A program made the translations under genes and the position numbers. A stretch of 64,000 bases of DNA from Streptomyces sp. 3214.6 (lineage in GTDB: Bacteria > Actinomycetota > Actinomycetes > Streptomycetales > Streptomycetaceae), in NCBI RefSeq assembly GCF_900129855.1, contig NZ_LT670819.1, positions 3,286,001 to 3,350,000 of the forward strand, read 5' to 3'. The first letter of the stretch is position 1. Every line of letters starts with the position of its first letter. This document shows, piece by piece, positions 1-7,484 of the stretch. The notes below the pieces were generated by a model. That model was not told the origin of the DNA, searched no databases, and saw only the letters and a program-made list of their open reading frames with translations.

Positions 1-1
1 C

Positions 2-1141
2 CAGGTCAACATCCCCGACTACTTCCACGTCCACCCGCGTCTGCTGCCTCAGCTGCAGCGCCGGGCGTCGATGGTCGAGGACGGCACGATCGACTGGGGC
101 ATGGGCGAGACGCTGGCCGTGGGCTCCCTGCTCCTGGAGGGCACCCCGGTCCGGCTGTCCGGTCAGGACTCGCAGCGCGGCACCTTCGGCCAGCGCCACG
201 CGGTCCTCATCGACCGTGAGACGGGCGAGGAGCACACCCCGCTCCAGTACCTCGCCGACGAGCAGGCCCGCTACAACGTCTACAACTCCCTGCTGTCCGA
301 GTACGCGGTCATGGGCTTCGAGTACGGCTACTCGCTGGCCCGCCCCGACGCGCTGGTGATGTGGGAGGCGCAGTTCGGCGACTTCGTCAACGGCGCGCAG
401 ACGGTGGTCGACGAGTACATCTCGGCGGCCGAGCAGAAGTGGGGCCAGACGTCCGGCGTCACGCTCCTGCTCCCCCACGGCTACGAGGGCCAGGGCCCGG
501 ACCACTCGTCCGCGCGCGTGGAGCGGTTCCTGCAGCTCTGCGCCCAGAACAACATGACGGTCGCGATGCCCACGCTCCCGTCGAACTACTTCCACCTCCT
601 GCGGTGGCAGGTGCACAACCCGCACCACAAGCCGCTGGTCGTCTTCACCCCGAAGTCGATGCTGCGGCTGAAGGCCGCCGCGTCGAAGGCGGAGGAGTTC
701 ACCACGGGCCAGTTCCGCCCGGTCATCGGCGACACCACGGTCACCGACCCGGCGGCCGTGAAGAAGGTCGTCTTCTGCGCCGGCAAGGTCTACTACGACC
801 TGGACGCCGAGCGTCAGAAGCGCGGTCTCACGGACACGGCGATCATCCGCCTCGAGCGGCTGTACCCGCTGCCGGGCGCGGAGGTCCAGGCGGAGGTCAA
901 CAAGTACCCGAACGCCGAGAAGTACCTGTGGACCCAGGAGGAGCCGGCCAACCAGGGCGCCTGGCCGTTCATCGCCCTGAACCTGATCGACCACCTGGAC
1001 CTCGCGGTCGGCGCGGACGTGCCGCACGGCGAGCGCCTGCGCCGCATCTCGCGCCCGCACGGCTCGTCGCCGGCCGTGGGCTCGGCCAAGCGTCACCAGG
1101 CCGAGCAGGAGCAGCTGGTCCGTGAGGTGTTCGAGGCGTAG
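2..1141 (+). CDS. kgd: 2-oxoglutarate decarboxylase/dehydrogenase E1 component, C-terminal part (5' end outside window)
   Basis: This is the last 379 codons of a thiamine-diphosphate enzyme of the TCA cycle; the frame is open from base 2. The visible part is the transketolase-like pyrimidine-binding domain and C-terminal domain: RLSGQDSQRGTFGQRHAVL, then LPHGYEGQGPDHSSARVERFL, then PKSMLR and a terminal KRHQAEQEQLVREVFEA. These are hallmark segments of SucA/OdhA/Kgd. In actinobacteria the full protein of about 1,270 residues usually carries an N-terminal succinyltransferase-like domain, which cannot be seen here. It acts in the cytoplasm in the E1 step of the oxoglutarate dehydrogenase complex. 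A perfect 18-bp hairpin follows 20 bp after the stop. The family call is very secure; only the truncation is artificial. Confidence 0.96.
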   Translation, partial: QVNIPDYFHVHPRLLPQLQRRASMVEDGTIDWGMGETLAVGSLLLEGTPVRLSGQDSQRGTFGQRHAVLIDRETGEEHTPLQYLADEQARYNVYNSLLSEYAVMGFEYGYSLARPDALVMWEAQFGDFVNGAQTVVDEYISAAEQKWGQTSGVTLLLPHGYEGQGPDHSSARVERFLQLCAQNNMTVAMPTLPSNYFHLLRWQVHNPHHKPLVVFTPKSMLRLKAAASKAEEFTTGQFRPVIGDTTVTDPAAVKKVVFCAGKVYYDLDAERQKRGLTDTAIIRLERLYPLPGAEVQAEVNKYPNAEKYLWTQEEPANQGAWPFIALNLIDHLDLAVGADVPHGERLRRISRPHGSSPAVGSAKRHQAEQEQLVREVFEA

Positions 1142-1160
1142 TCCTCACCCGCACGACGGG

Positions 1161-1200
1161 CGAAGGGCCCGCTCCCGAGGTTTCGGGAGCGGGCCCTTCG
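1161..1200. terminator. Bidirectional terminator hairpin
   Basis: Perfect 18-bp inverted repeat (1161-1178 and 1183-1200) with a 4-base loop. It lies between the convergent ends of the oxoglutarate dehydrogenase gene and the TIR/NB-ARC gene and can serve both strands. Confidence 0.9.
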
Positions 1201-1243
1201 GCGTTCTGCCGGGCGTCCGGCACATCGTCGGGGGTCGGTCGCC

Positions 1244-1303
1244 CGGGGTCAGGTCGTCCGGGGTCAGGTCGTCCGGGGTCAGGTCGTCCGGGGTCAGGTC
1301 GTC
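1244..1303. repeat. 15-bp minisatellite, four perfect copies
   Basis: Four perfect tandem copies of cggggtcaggtcgtc, followed by a decayed fifth (tggggttc). The array runs through the stop codon of the minus-strand TIR/NB-ARC/TPR gene: its TGA at 1294-1296 lies in the last copy. Copy-number changes would therefore alter only the 3' untranslated region. A closely related 15-bp repeat sits behind dasA at 50783. Confidence 0.9.
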
Positions 1304-4300
1304 TGGGGTTCGAAGTCCCAGTACGGCCGGTTGCGGGAGCGGGCGGAGATGGTGTGGACATGCTGCTTGCCGAGCGTCGCCTCAAGGTCCGAGAGCGCCT
1401 CCTGCTCGACCTTCTCGGCCTGCCGGCGGTCCCGAAGCCCGCGCAGGTCGGCCGCATGCGCGATGCGCGCCGACAGGGTGAGCGGGTGGGTGCGCCCGAG
1501 CAGCTCGGTGGCGCGCGCCACCGTGTCCCTGCTGAGCGCGGCCGCGCTCTCGGTGTCGCCGACGAGGTTGCGCAGGGCCGAGGCGTTGAGCGCGCACCCC
1601 AGGGCCCAGGGGTGGCTCTCCCCGACCGCGTCGGTCATGGCGGCCAGCGCCTGTTCGAGGAGGACGTGGGCGTGTTCCCGCTCACCCACGTTGCGCAGGA
1701 TGAGCGCCTGGTTGGCGCGGGCCCCGGCGACGAAGGGATGGGTGTCGGCCAGCATCACCTCGTAGCGTGCGACGACGGCCTCGCTGAGCTCCCGGGCCTG
1801 GTCGATGTCGCCGTGCTCCCGTGCGAAGCAGCTCTGGGCGCAGGCGAACATCAGCGTCCACGGGTGGGTCTCGCCCATCACCCGTTCGCCGCTCTCCAGG
1901 ACGGTGCTGAAGAGTTCGCCGGCCCTCGCGCGCTCACCGTTGCGGTACTGGCACAGGGCCAGGTTGTACTCGGCCTTCAGCGTCTGCGGGTTGCTGTCCC
2001 CCATCACGATGCGGTTGTCGCGGACGCTCTGCGTCTGGATCGACTCGGCCTCCGTGTAGCGGCCCAGCAGCCTCAGGTCGATGGAGTAGGAGATCTGGGA
2101 GTCGAGCGTCCATGGGTGACGCCCCTTCAGCACCAGTCGCCGCGCCTCCATGACCTGCCGGTCGATGTCCAGGGCCTCCGGGTAGCGACCGAGCAGCCGG
2201 AGCGAGACGGCCAGGTTGTTCAGCGAGTTGAGGCTGCGCGAGTCCTGTTCGCCGAGCAGTTCGCGGTAGGCGACCAGCACCCACTGGGAGAGTTCCAGCG
2301 CCTCGTCGTAGCGGCCCAGGCCGCGCAGGTCGGCGGCGAGGCCACTCGCGAAGCGCAGATGCTCCAGGTCCTGCGGGCCCCGTTCCTCCCGCAGTTGCTC
2401 GACGGCCGCGCGGTTGAGGGACTCGGTGCGCGCGTAGTCGCCGCCGGCACGCAGCACGTTGACGTAGTGGAAGGTGAGTTCCCACAGCCGCGGGTGGCTC
2501 TCGCCGAACACCGAGGGCCAGGCCTCGATGGCGCGTTCGCCGAGCTTGATGCCGGCCGTGTACTCACCGGAGAAGTACATGTAGCGCAGGCAGTTCAGCA
2601 CCAGGCCCTGGACGTTGGGGTCCCGGCTGTTGAGGACGTCCGCGTACTTCAGGTGCGGCACGATCTCGGCGTACCGCGGCCACAGGCGGGTGTCGGTGGG
2701 CCTGCGCGGATCGGCCGCGGCCAGGGCCCGCCGTACGACGTCGATGAACTCGGCGCGGTCCGCGTCCGGCATGTCCTTCTGGACGATCTGGTGGACCATG
2801 CGGTGCAGGTAGAGGGACTCACCGGAGGAGGCGGCCTCGTCACCGAGGTTCTCGTGGGACTCCAGGCGCACCACGGAGTACTGGCGAAGCTGGCTGATCG
2901 CCTTGTTCCACAGCAGCGGGTCGTTGAGCAGTCCGGCGATCTGTTCGGGCAGGTCGCCGCTCGGCATCTCCTTGAGCAGGCGTACGGGGATGAAGCCGGG
3001 CGCGAAGAAGGTGCACAGCCGTAGGAGGTCGACGGACTCGGGGACGGTCTCGCGGAGTTTGTTCAGCAGTATCGACCACGCCGTCTGGAAGGCGAGCGGG
3101 AAGTCCGCCGAGACCTTCACGACGTCCTGGTCGATGCCTCCTTCCAGCAGGCCGATGTACTCCTGCACCGACAGGTCCGAGTCGTTGAGCCAGCCCGCCG
3201 TCTGGTCCAGCAGCAGCGGCAGGTCCTCCAGGGCGTCCGCCAGCTGGTCGGCCTCCGGCTCGCTGAGCCGGGGCGCGCGGCGGCGGATGAACGCCACCGA
3301 TTCGTAGCGTTCGTACACCGGCACCTCCAGCAGCATGCTGTTGTGCTCGCTCCACTCCGGGTTGCGCGAAGTGATGATCACGTGGCCGGGGCCGGTGGGC
3401 ACCAGGTCCCAGATCTGGTCCGGTTCGTCGGCGCCGTCCAGGATGAGCAGCCAGCGGGCGAAGGGGTCGCCCCGGCGCAGCGAGTCGCGGACCGCGCGCA
3501 GCCGTTCGCCGTACTCCTGCCCCGTGCGCAGGCCCAGCTTGGGGGCGAGTTCGGCCAGCAGGCGTCGGTAGGTGACCCGTTTCTCGGCGTTGACCCACCA
3601 CACGACGTCGTACTCGGAGCCGAAGCGGTAGACGTACTCGGCGGCGAGCTGGGTCTTGCCCACCCCCGACATGCCGTGGAGGGTCACCACGCCCGCGCCC
3701 GGGGCGGCGCTCTGCAACTGGTGGTAGGCGTCGTTGAGGATCGCCTCACGGCCGGTGAAACGGGTGTTGCGGCGCGGGACGCCGCCCCACACCTCGGGCA
3801 TGGACGCGGGGAAACGGGGCGCGCGGCGCTCGGTCTCGCCGGGCTCCGGGAGCGGGCCGGGGAGCAGGCCGAGCCGGTCCAGCAGGCGCCGTTCGGCCTC
3901 GTCGGCGCCCACGTTGATCAGTTCGACGGGGGCGAGGACGGCTGCGGCCGAGGGCACGGCCGCGGTGGTGACGGAGACGGCCGCGAAGCGGGCCGGGTCG
4001 GGGGCCACGACCTCGCCCAGTGCCTCGTTCCACTCCTCGCGGGTGCGCGGCCCGAGTTGGAAGTACCACTCGCTGACGACGACGAGGATGCGGCCCTCGG
4101 CCAGTTTCAGATGGCGCAGCAGGTCAGCGAGCGGGATCTCCGCCGGGGAGTCCCAGCGCTGGAACACGACGCGTAGTCCCCGGCGCTCCAGCCGGTCCCC
4201 GATCCAGGCGGCCCAGGCGCGGTTGAACCCGGCGAAGCTGATCGTGACGGTCTGTTTCGCCGCCTCCCCCACGGTCGTAACGACCGGCGTACGAGCTCCA

Positions 4301-4305
4301 GACAT
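1294..4305 (-). CDS. FxSxx-COOH system TIR-like/NB-ARC/TPR protein (FxsT-like)
   Basis: A 1,003-residue STAND-type protein. Residues about 17-110 resemble a TIR/SEFIR-like fold (TISFAGFNRAWAAWIGDRLE, then ILVVVSEWYF). An NB-ARC ATPase follows, with Walker A GMSGVGKT at about 211-218, Walker B LLILDGADEP near 285 and the sensor-like strand HVIITSRNPEW. From about residue 560 to the end there are many 42-residue TPR units with the recurring signature G-x-x-HP-x-T/A-L, of the kinesin-light-chain type. This architecture is annotated in actinobacteria as the tetratricopeptide protein of the FxSxx-COOH RiPP system, and the precursor and radical SAM genes sit just upstream in the same orientation. 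Start chosen at ATG 4305, with GGAGG 7 bases before it. It is the last gene of the operon, 130 bp after the HExxH gene. Its role as a peptide sensor or effector is inference. Confidence 0.82.
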   Translation of the reverse strand: MSGARTPVVTTVGEAAKQTVTISFAGFNRAWAAWIGDRLERRGLRVVFQRWDSPAEIPLADLLRHLKLAEGRILVVVSEWYFQLGPRTREEWNEALGEVVAPDPARFAAVSVTTAAVPSAAAVLAPVELINVGADEAERRLLDRLGLLPGPLPEPGETERRAPRFPASMPEVWGGVPRRNTRFTGREAILNDAYHQLQSAAPGAGVVTLHGMSGVGKTQLAAEYVYRFGSEYDVVWWVNAEKRVTYRRLLAELAPKLGLRTGQEYGERLRAVRDSLRRGDPFARWLLILDGADEPDQIWDLVPTGPGHVIITSRNPEWSEHNSMLLEVPVYERYESVAFIRRRAPRLSEPEADQLADALEDLPLLLDQTAGWLNDSDLSVQEYIGLLEGGIDQDVVKVSADFPLAFQTAWSILLNKLRETVPESVDLLRLCTFFAPGFIPVRLLKEMPSGDLPEQIAGLLNDPLLWNKAISQLRQYSVVRLESHENLGDEAASSGESLYLHRMVHQIVQKDMPDADRAEFIDVVRRALAAADPRRPTDTRLWPRYAEIVPHLKYADVLNSRDPNVQGLVLNCLRYMYFSGEYTAGIKLGERAIEAWPSVFGESHPRLWELTFHYVNVLRAGGDYARTESLNRAAVEQLREERGPQDLEHLRFASGLAADLRGLGRYDEALELSQWVLVAYRELLGEQDSRSLNSLNNLAVSLRLLGRYPEALDIDRQVMEARRLVLKGRHPWTLDSQISYSIDLRLLGRYTEAESIQTQSVRDNRIVMGDSNPQTLKAEYNLALCQYRNGERARAGELFSTVLESGERVMGETHPWTLMFACAQSCFAREHGDIDQARELSEAVVARYEVMLADTHPFVAGARANQALILRNVGEREHAHVLLEQALAAMTDAVGESHPWALGCALNASALRNLVGDTESAAALSRDTVARATELLGRTHPLTLSARIAHAADLRGLRDRRQAEKVEQEALSDLEATLGKQHVHTISARSRNRPYWDFEPQTT

Positions 4306-4435
4306 GCAGCGGCCTCCAGCGCGTAGTCCACAAAAATCCTAGAACCTCGGCGCCTCGCTGGTAAGTGTGGCGGGCCCGCGAACGACACCTCGGCGCGACG
4401 ATCTTTCCGCAGTGGGCGGCCCGACGCGGGTATCT

Positions 4436-5893
4436 TCACTCATTCGGCCGTGGCGCGGACGAGGTCTGACGCCGTGTCCACAAGGTGCGCGCGGCCTTCA
4501 GATATGCCTGGGCGCGGGCGGTGTGGCCGCGGGGCGCGGGATGCTCGCCCATGTCCTCGTGGGCGGCGGCCATGGCGTCGACGAAGCGCCGTCCCCGGGG
4601 GGTGAGATGCGGTGCGCCGACCAGTGCGGGCAGGGCCGCGCCGACCTGGGCGCGGTAGCGGGCGTGCTGGGCCCAGGCGGACTCCCGGTGCGCGCGGTCC
4701 ACGGTGAGCGCGCGACGCTGGAAGAAGTCCGCGAGCCCCAGATGCGCGTAGGCGCCCTGCAGCAGGCCGTCGAACGGGCGCGGGTCGGGGCGCCAGGGTG
4801 CGAAGTACCGGGCGTCCGGGCCTGCCTGATGCAGGGTCGTCAGGTCGCTGAGCGCCGCCAGTTTCGCGTGCTGGAGTTCATGGACGAGGGTCCCTGCGAA
4901 GGCCACCGGCGAGGACTGGGTGCTGCACAGCAGCGCGCCGAACGCGTCGCGCCGGGTCGCGCTGCAGCCGCCGTGGCCTTCCGCGTCCGGCGGCATCTCC
5001 AGGGGGACCAGGCAGCGCAGCAGCGCCAGCGCCTCCGCCGGGCGGTGCGCGCCGCCCGAGCGTAGTGCGGCGGCGGTGCCCGACCAGGCCTGGAGCCACC
5101 GTTTGCGCTCCGGGTCGTCGAGTGTCGTCGGCGCGCTCAGCGCGCGGTGGCGGGGGTCGCCGCGTGCCGTGCGGTACGGGTCGAGGTCGTCCAGGGGCAT
5201 GGGCGCGGCCTCGGGCACCAGCCCGGGCAGCGCGTACGCGGGTGTCCAGGCGAGCGCACCGGACCAGGCGCCGAACGCGCGCTCCAGGAACACGATCACG
5301 TCCGGGGCATCGGACTGACGGAGCATCACTCTGCCTTCTTCGTACGTCACTTCGACCGTGACGTCGCCGGCGGTGGCCGTGTGCAGGGATCCGAGGGAGG
5401 GAAGGTTGAGCACTCCGTCGTGGGCCGTCAGTTCGACGGCGAAGGGGATTCCGGCGCGTGCGGCGGACGCGGCGGCGAGGGCACTGAAGTGGGCGAGGGC
5501 GCGGCGCAGTTCGCGCGCGCTATACGGGGTGGGCGGCCGCTCCGCCGGCTCCAGGCCGCGCAGACAGCTCAGCGCCCACGGTCCGGTGAGCGGATACAGC
5601 AGCCGGGCGCGGGCGAAGGAGGCCGCCGGGCGGTCGGGGTCCCCGGGAGACCGCAGGCCGGTGGGTGCGGTGCGGTCCGCCTCGGTGAGCAGCGCCCAGT
5701 CGTCTCGCAGCCGCGACCTCTGCGCGGCGGAGCAGACGGCGGGATCCGCCGCCTCGGCGGCGTCGAGCACGGCGCGCAGCAGAAGCAACCGTCGGGCGTC
5801 CTGGTCCCGGGCGAGGAACGCGAGGGTGCCGGCGCTGCCCTCGGACCGGCCGAGTTCGGTGAGGGCCTGGTCCGGGATCTCCGGAAGGATCAC
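4436..5893 (-). CDS. HExxH-type peptide-modifying enzyme of the FxSxx system
   Basis: A 485-residue protein read from a GTG that overlaps the stop of the radical SAM gene (gTGA), so translation is probably coupled. The much longer upstream open frame is a shadow of that gene. The protein has an intact HExxH metal motif, HELQH at about residues 338-342, in the context GTLVHELQHAKLAALSDLT. It matches the HEXXH domain found in RiPP clusters, described in databases as a putative 2-oxoglutarate-dependent peptide beta-hydroxylase. In most FxsB proteins a related domain is fused to the radical SAM enzyme and lacks the motif; here it is free-standing and the motif is intact. The likely substrate is the 70-residue precursor encoded upstream. 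The family call is good; the reaction is inferred. Confidence 0.75.
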   Translation of the reverse strand: MILPEIPDQALTELGRSEGSAGTLAFLARDQDARRLLLLRAVLDAAEAADPAVCSAAQRSRLRDDWALLTEADRTAPTGLRSPGDPDRPAASFARARLLYPLTGPWALSCLRGLEPAERPPTPYSARELRRALAHFSALAAASAARAGIPFAVELTAHDGVLNLPSLGSLHTATAGDVTVEVTYEEGRVMLRQSDAPDVIVFLERAFGAWSGALAWTPAYALPGLVPEAAPMPLDDLDPYRTARGDPRHRALSAPTTLDDPERKRWLQAWSGTAAALRSGGAHRPAEALALLRCLVPLEMPPDAEGHGGCSATRRDAFGALLCSTQSSPVAFAGTLVHELQHAKLAALSDLTTLHQAGPDARYFAPWRPDPRPFDGLLQGAYAHLGLADFFQRRALTVDRAHRESAWAQHARYRAQVGAALPALVGAPHLTPRGRRFVDAMAAAHEDMGEHPAPRGHTARAQAYLKAARTLWTRRQTSSAPRPNE

Positions 5894-7053
5894 GACGCGC
5901 CCCTTTCGGGTGAGGGCGGGACGGCGGTGGCGGCGACCCCCGCGAGCCGGGCGGCCACATGTCGGATGAACCGCTGGAGGTCGGCGCAGTACACCGAAGG
6001 GTGGCGGAAGCCGTGGCCCGCCCGGTACCGGTGGGCGTAGTGGCCCGCTCCGCAGACCGAGAGCAGCGGGCAGGCGCGGCACTGCCTGGCGAGCGCCGCC
6101 GCGCCCGCCTGCCGGGCGGCCACGCCCGGATGCCGCAGCGCCTCGTCGAAGGTGTGCCGGAAGACGTCCAGGCCGGTGCGGGCCGCGCCCTCGTAGGCCG
6201 ATTTCAGGGCGTCCGTCTGCTCGATCGACCCGTCCGTCTCGACGACCACGGCGTCGAAGGGCTCCAGCCCGAGCGCCTCCGAGATCGCCGGCAGTCCGAG
6301 CAGCAGCGCCACGCACTCCTCGAAGAGCCGTACCCGGGTCTCCCGCCGTCCGGCCTCCCACCAGCGGTCGAAGACGGTGCACAGCCAGTCGCCGTACACG
6401 GTCGCCGTGCTGTCCCAGTGCGGCGGCGGAGCCGACCAGTTCCCGTGCGGCAGCAGCAGGTCCAGGGCCGGTGGCCGCATGGCGAGCAGGGACTCGTACG
6501 TCTCCACCGGGTCCTGCGTGACGTCGACGACGGCCAGGATCCCGGCGTACGACTGCGGGAAGCGGTGGGCGATCAGACGGGCTCCGCGTGCGGCGGCGGG
6601 CCAGGACGGGCGGCCCGCGTGGTCGACGCGCCGTGCGTTGTGGGCGGGAAGGCCTCCGTCGAGGCTTATGCCCACGCCGACGCGGTGCCGGGCCAGGGTC
6701 GCCACGCGCCTCTCGGTGAGCAGGGTGGCGTTGGTCTGGACGACGGCGCGGACCGTGCAGCCGGCCGGGGCGCGGTCCTGGACCAGGGCGGTGAACCGGC
6801 CGAGCGTGTCAGCTCCCGCGAGCAGCGGCTCGCCGCCGTGCAGGATCAGCGAGAGGGCGGCCAGGCCGTGGGTGTGCGCGTGCTCGGCGATGCGGGCGGC
6901 GGTGCGGTCCAGGACCTCCCAGGACGCGGCGGCGGGGCGGTCGCGCCAGGTGTCGTCGGGGCCCTCGTAGAGGTAGCAGTACCGGCAGGCGAGGTTGCAG
7001 CGACCGTGGACCTTGACGATGAACTGCCGGAAGGGCACGTGCTTTTCGGACAC
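5890..7053 (-). CDS. Radical SAM/SPASM peptide maturase (FxsB-like cyclophane synthase)
   Basis: About 387 residues from GTG 7053 (VSEKHVPFRQFIVKVHGRC); upstream in-frame codons look non-coding. The CxxxCxxC [4Fe-4S] signature is at C19, C23 and C26 (RCNLACRYCYLY), followed by SILHGGEPLL, the usual S-adenosylmethionine-contacting strand. The C-terminal part holds a SPASM-type cysteine cluster (CRACPLLSVCGAGHYAHRY, then a later Cys). FxsB enzymes join the aromatic ring of the precursor's C-terminal F/W-x-S motif to the beta carbon of the serine, forming a three-residue cyclophane. The gene follows the precursor with a 181-bp gap holding a small hairpin (7092-7108), which may lower maturase expression relative to precursor. 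It ends overlapping the HExxH gene. Confidence 0.85.
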   Translation of the reverse strand: MSEKHVPFRQFIVKVHGRCNLACRYCYLYEGPDDTWRDRPAAASWEVLDRTAARIAEHAHTHGLAALSLILHGGEPLLAGADTLGRFTALVQDRAPAGCTVRAVVQTNATLLTERRVATLARHRVGVGISLDGGLPAHNARRVDHAGRPSWPAAARGARLIAHRFPQSYAGILAVVDVTQDPVETYESLLAMRPPALDLLLPHGNWSAPPPHWDSTATVYGDWLCTVFDRWWEAGRRETRVRLFEECVALLLGLPAISEALGLEPFDAVVVETDGSIEQTDALKSAYEGAARTGLDVFRHTFDEALRHPGVAARQAGAAALARQCRACPLLSVCGAGHYAHRYRAGHGFRHPSVYCADLQRFIRHVAARLAGVAATAVPPSPERGAS

Positions 7054-7234
7054 ATCAGCACCCCCCTGTCCCGCGCCACCACCCTGCCCGTACGGGACCG
7101 CTTCCCGTCCCGGGGGACACCCCAAACTCGGACCGCGCAAGGCTGTCCGATTCGGTGGACGACACGACCGAAACCGACGTGGCGCGCAGGGCCGTGACGG
7201 TGCTGGGTCAGGACTTCTGTGACGGGTCGGGGCT

Positions 7235-7447
7235 TCAGAACGAGCTGTTCCATCCCCAGAGCATCTCGCTCGGCCTCCTGGCCCGCTCACGCAGATCCGT
7301 CAACACCTCCTGGAGCAGCGGGTGTTGGATCGTCCCCAACTCGGCCAGGCTCAGCTCCGTCAGGTCCGGCAGCTCCGATGGCTCAGGCAGGTCTGGCAGG
7401 TCCGACCGTTCGGGCAGACCCCCCGGTGGCTCGATGTGTCCGTCCAT
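7235..7447 (-). CDS. fxsA: FxSxx-COOH type RiPP precursor peptide (FxsA-like)
   Basis: A 70-residue peptide from ATG 7447 with a strong GAGGAG ribosome site 6-8 bases upstream. The N-terminal leader is acidic and carries repeated L-P-D/E-L units between residues about 12 and 38. The C-terminus is MLWGWNSSF. FxsA precursors end in F-x-S-x-x; here the last five residues are W-N-S-S-F, so tryptophan takes the place of the usual phenylalanine while the serine two residues later is kept. The position immediately upstream of a radical SAM/SPASM gene, plus the C-terminal aromatic-x-Ser motif, identify it as the substrate. The start is well supported; longer in-frame readings lack a ribosome site and overlap the upstream gene. 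Confidence 0.85.
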   Translation of the reverse strand: MDGHIEPPGGLPERSDLPDLPEPSELPDLTELSLAELGTIQHPLLQEVLTDLRERARRPSEMLWGWNSSF

Positions 7448-7484
7448 CGCGTTCTCCTCTCGCTCACTCGCCCCGATGCCGCGT

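Noticed and set aside
1244..1303. CRISPR-like array
   Set aside because: Units are contiguous 15-mers without spacers, so it is a minisatellite. No cas gene is present anywhere in the window.
4436..6382. 648-residue reading frame as a single gene
   Set aside because: The first 160 residues are an Arg/Pro/Gly-rich shadow of the radical SAM gene. Family similarity begins at the overlapping GTG at 5893.
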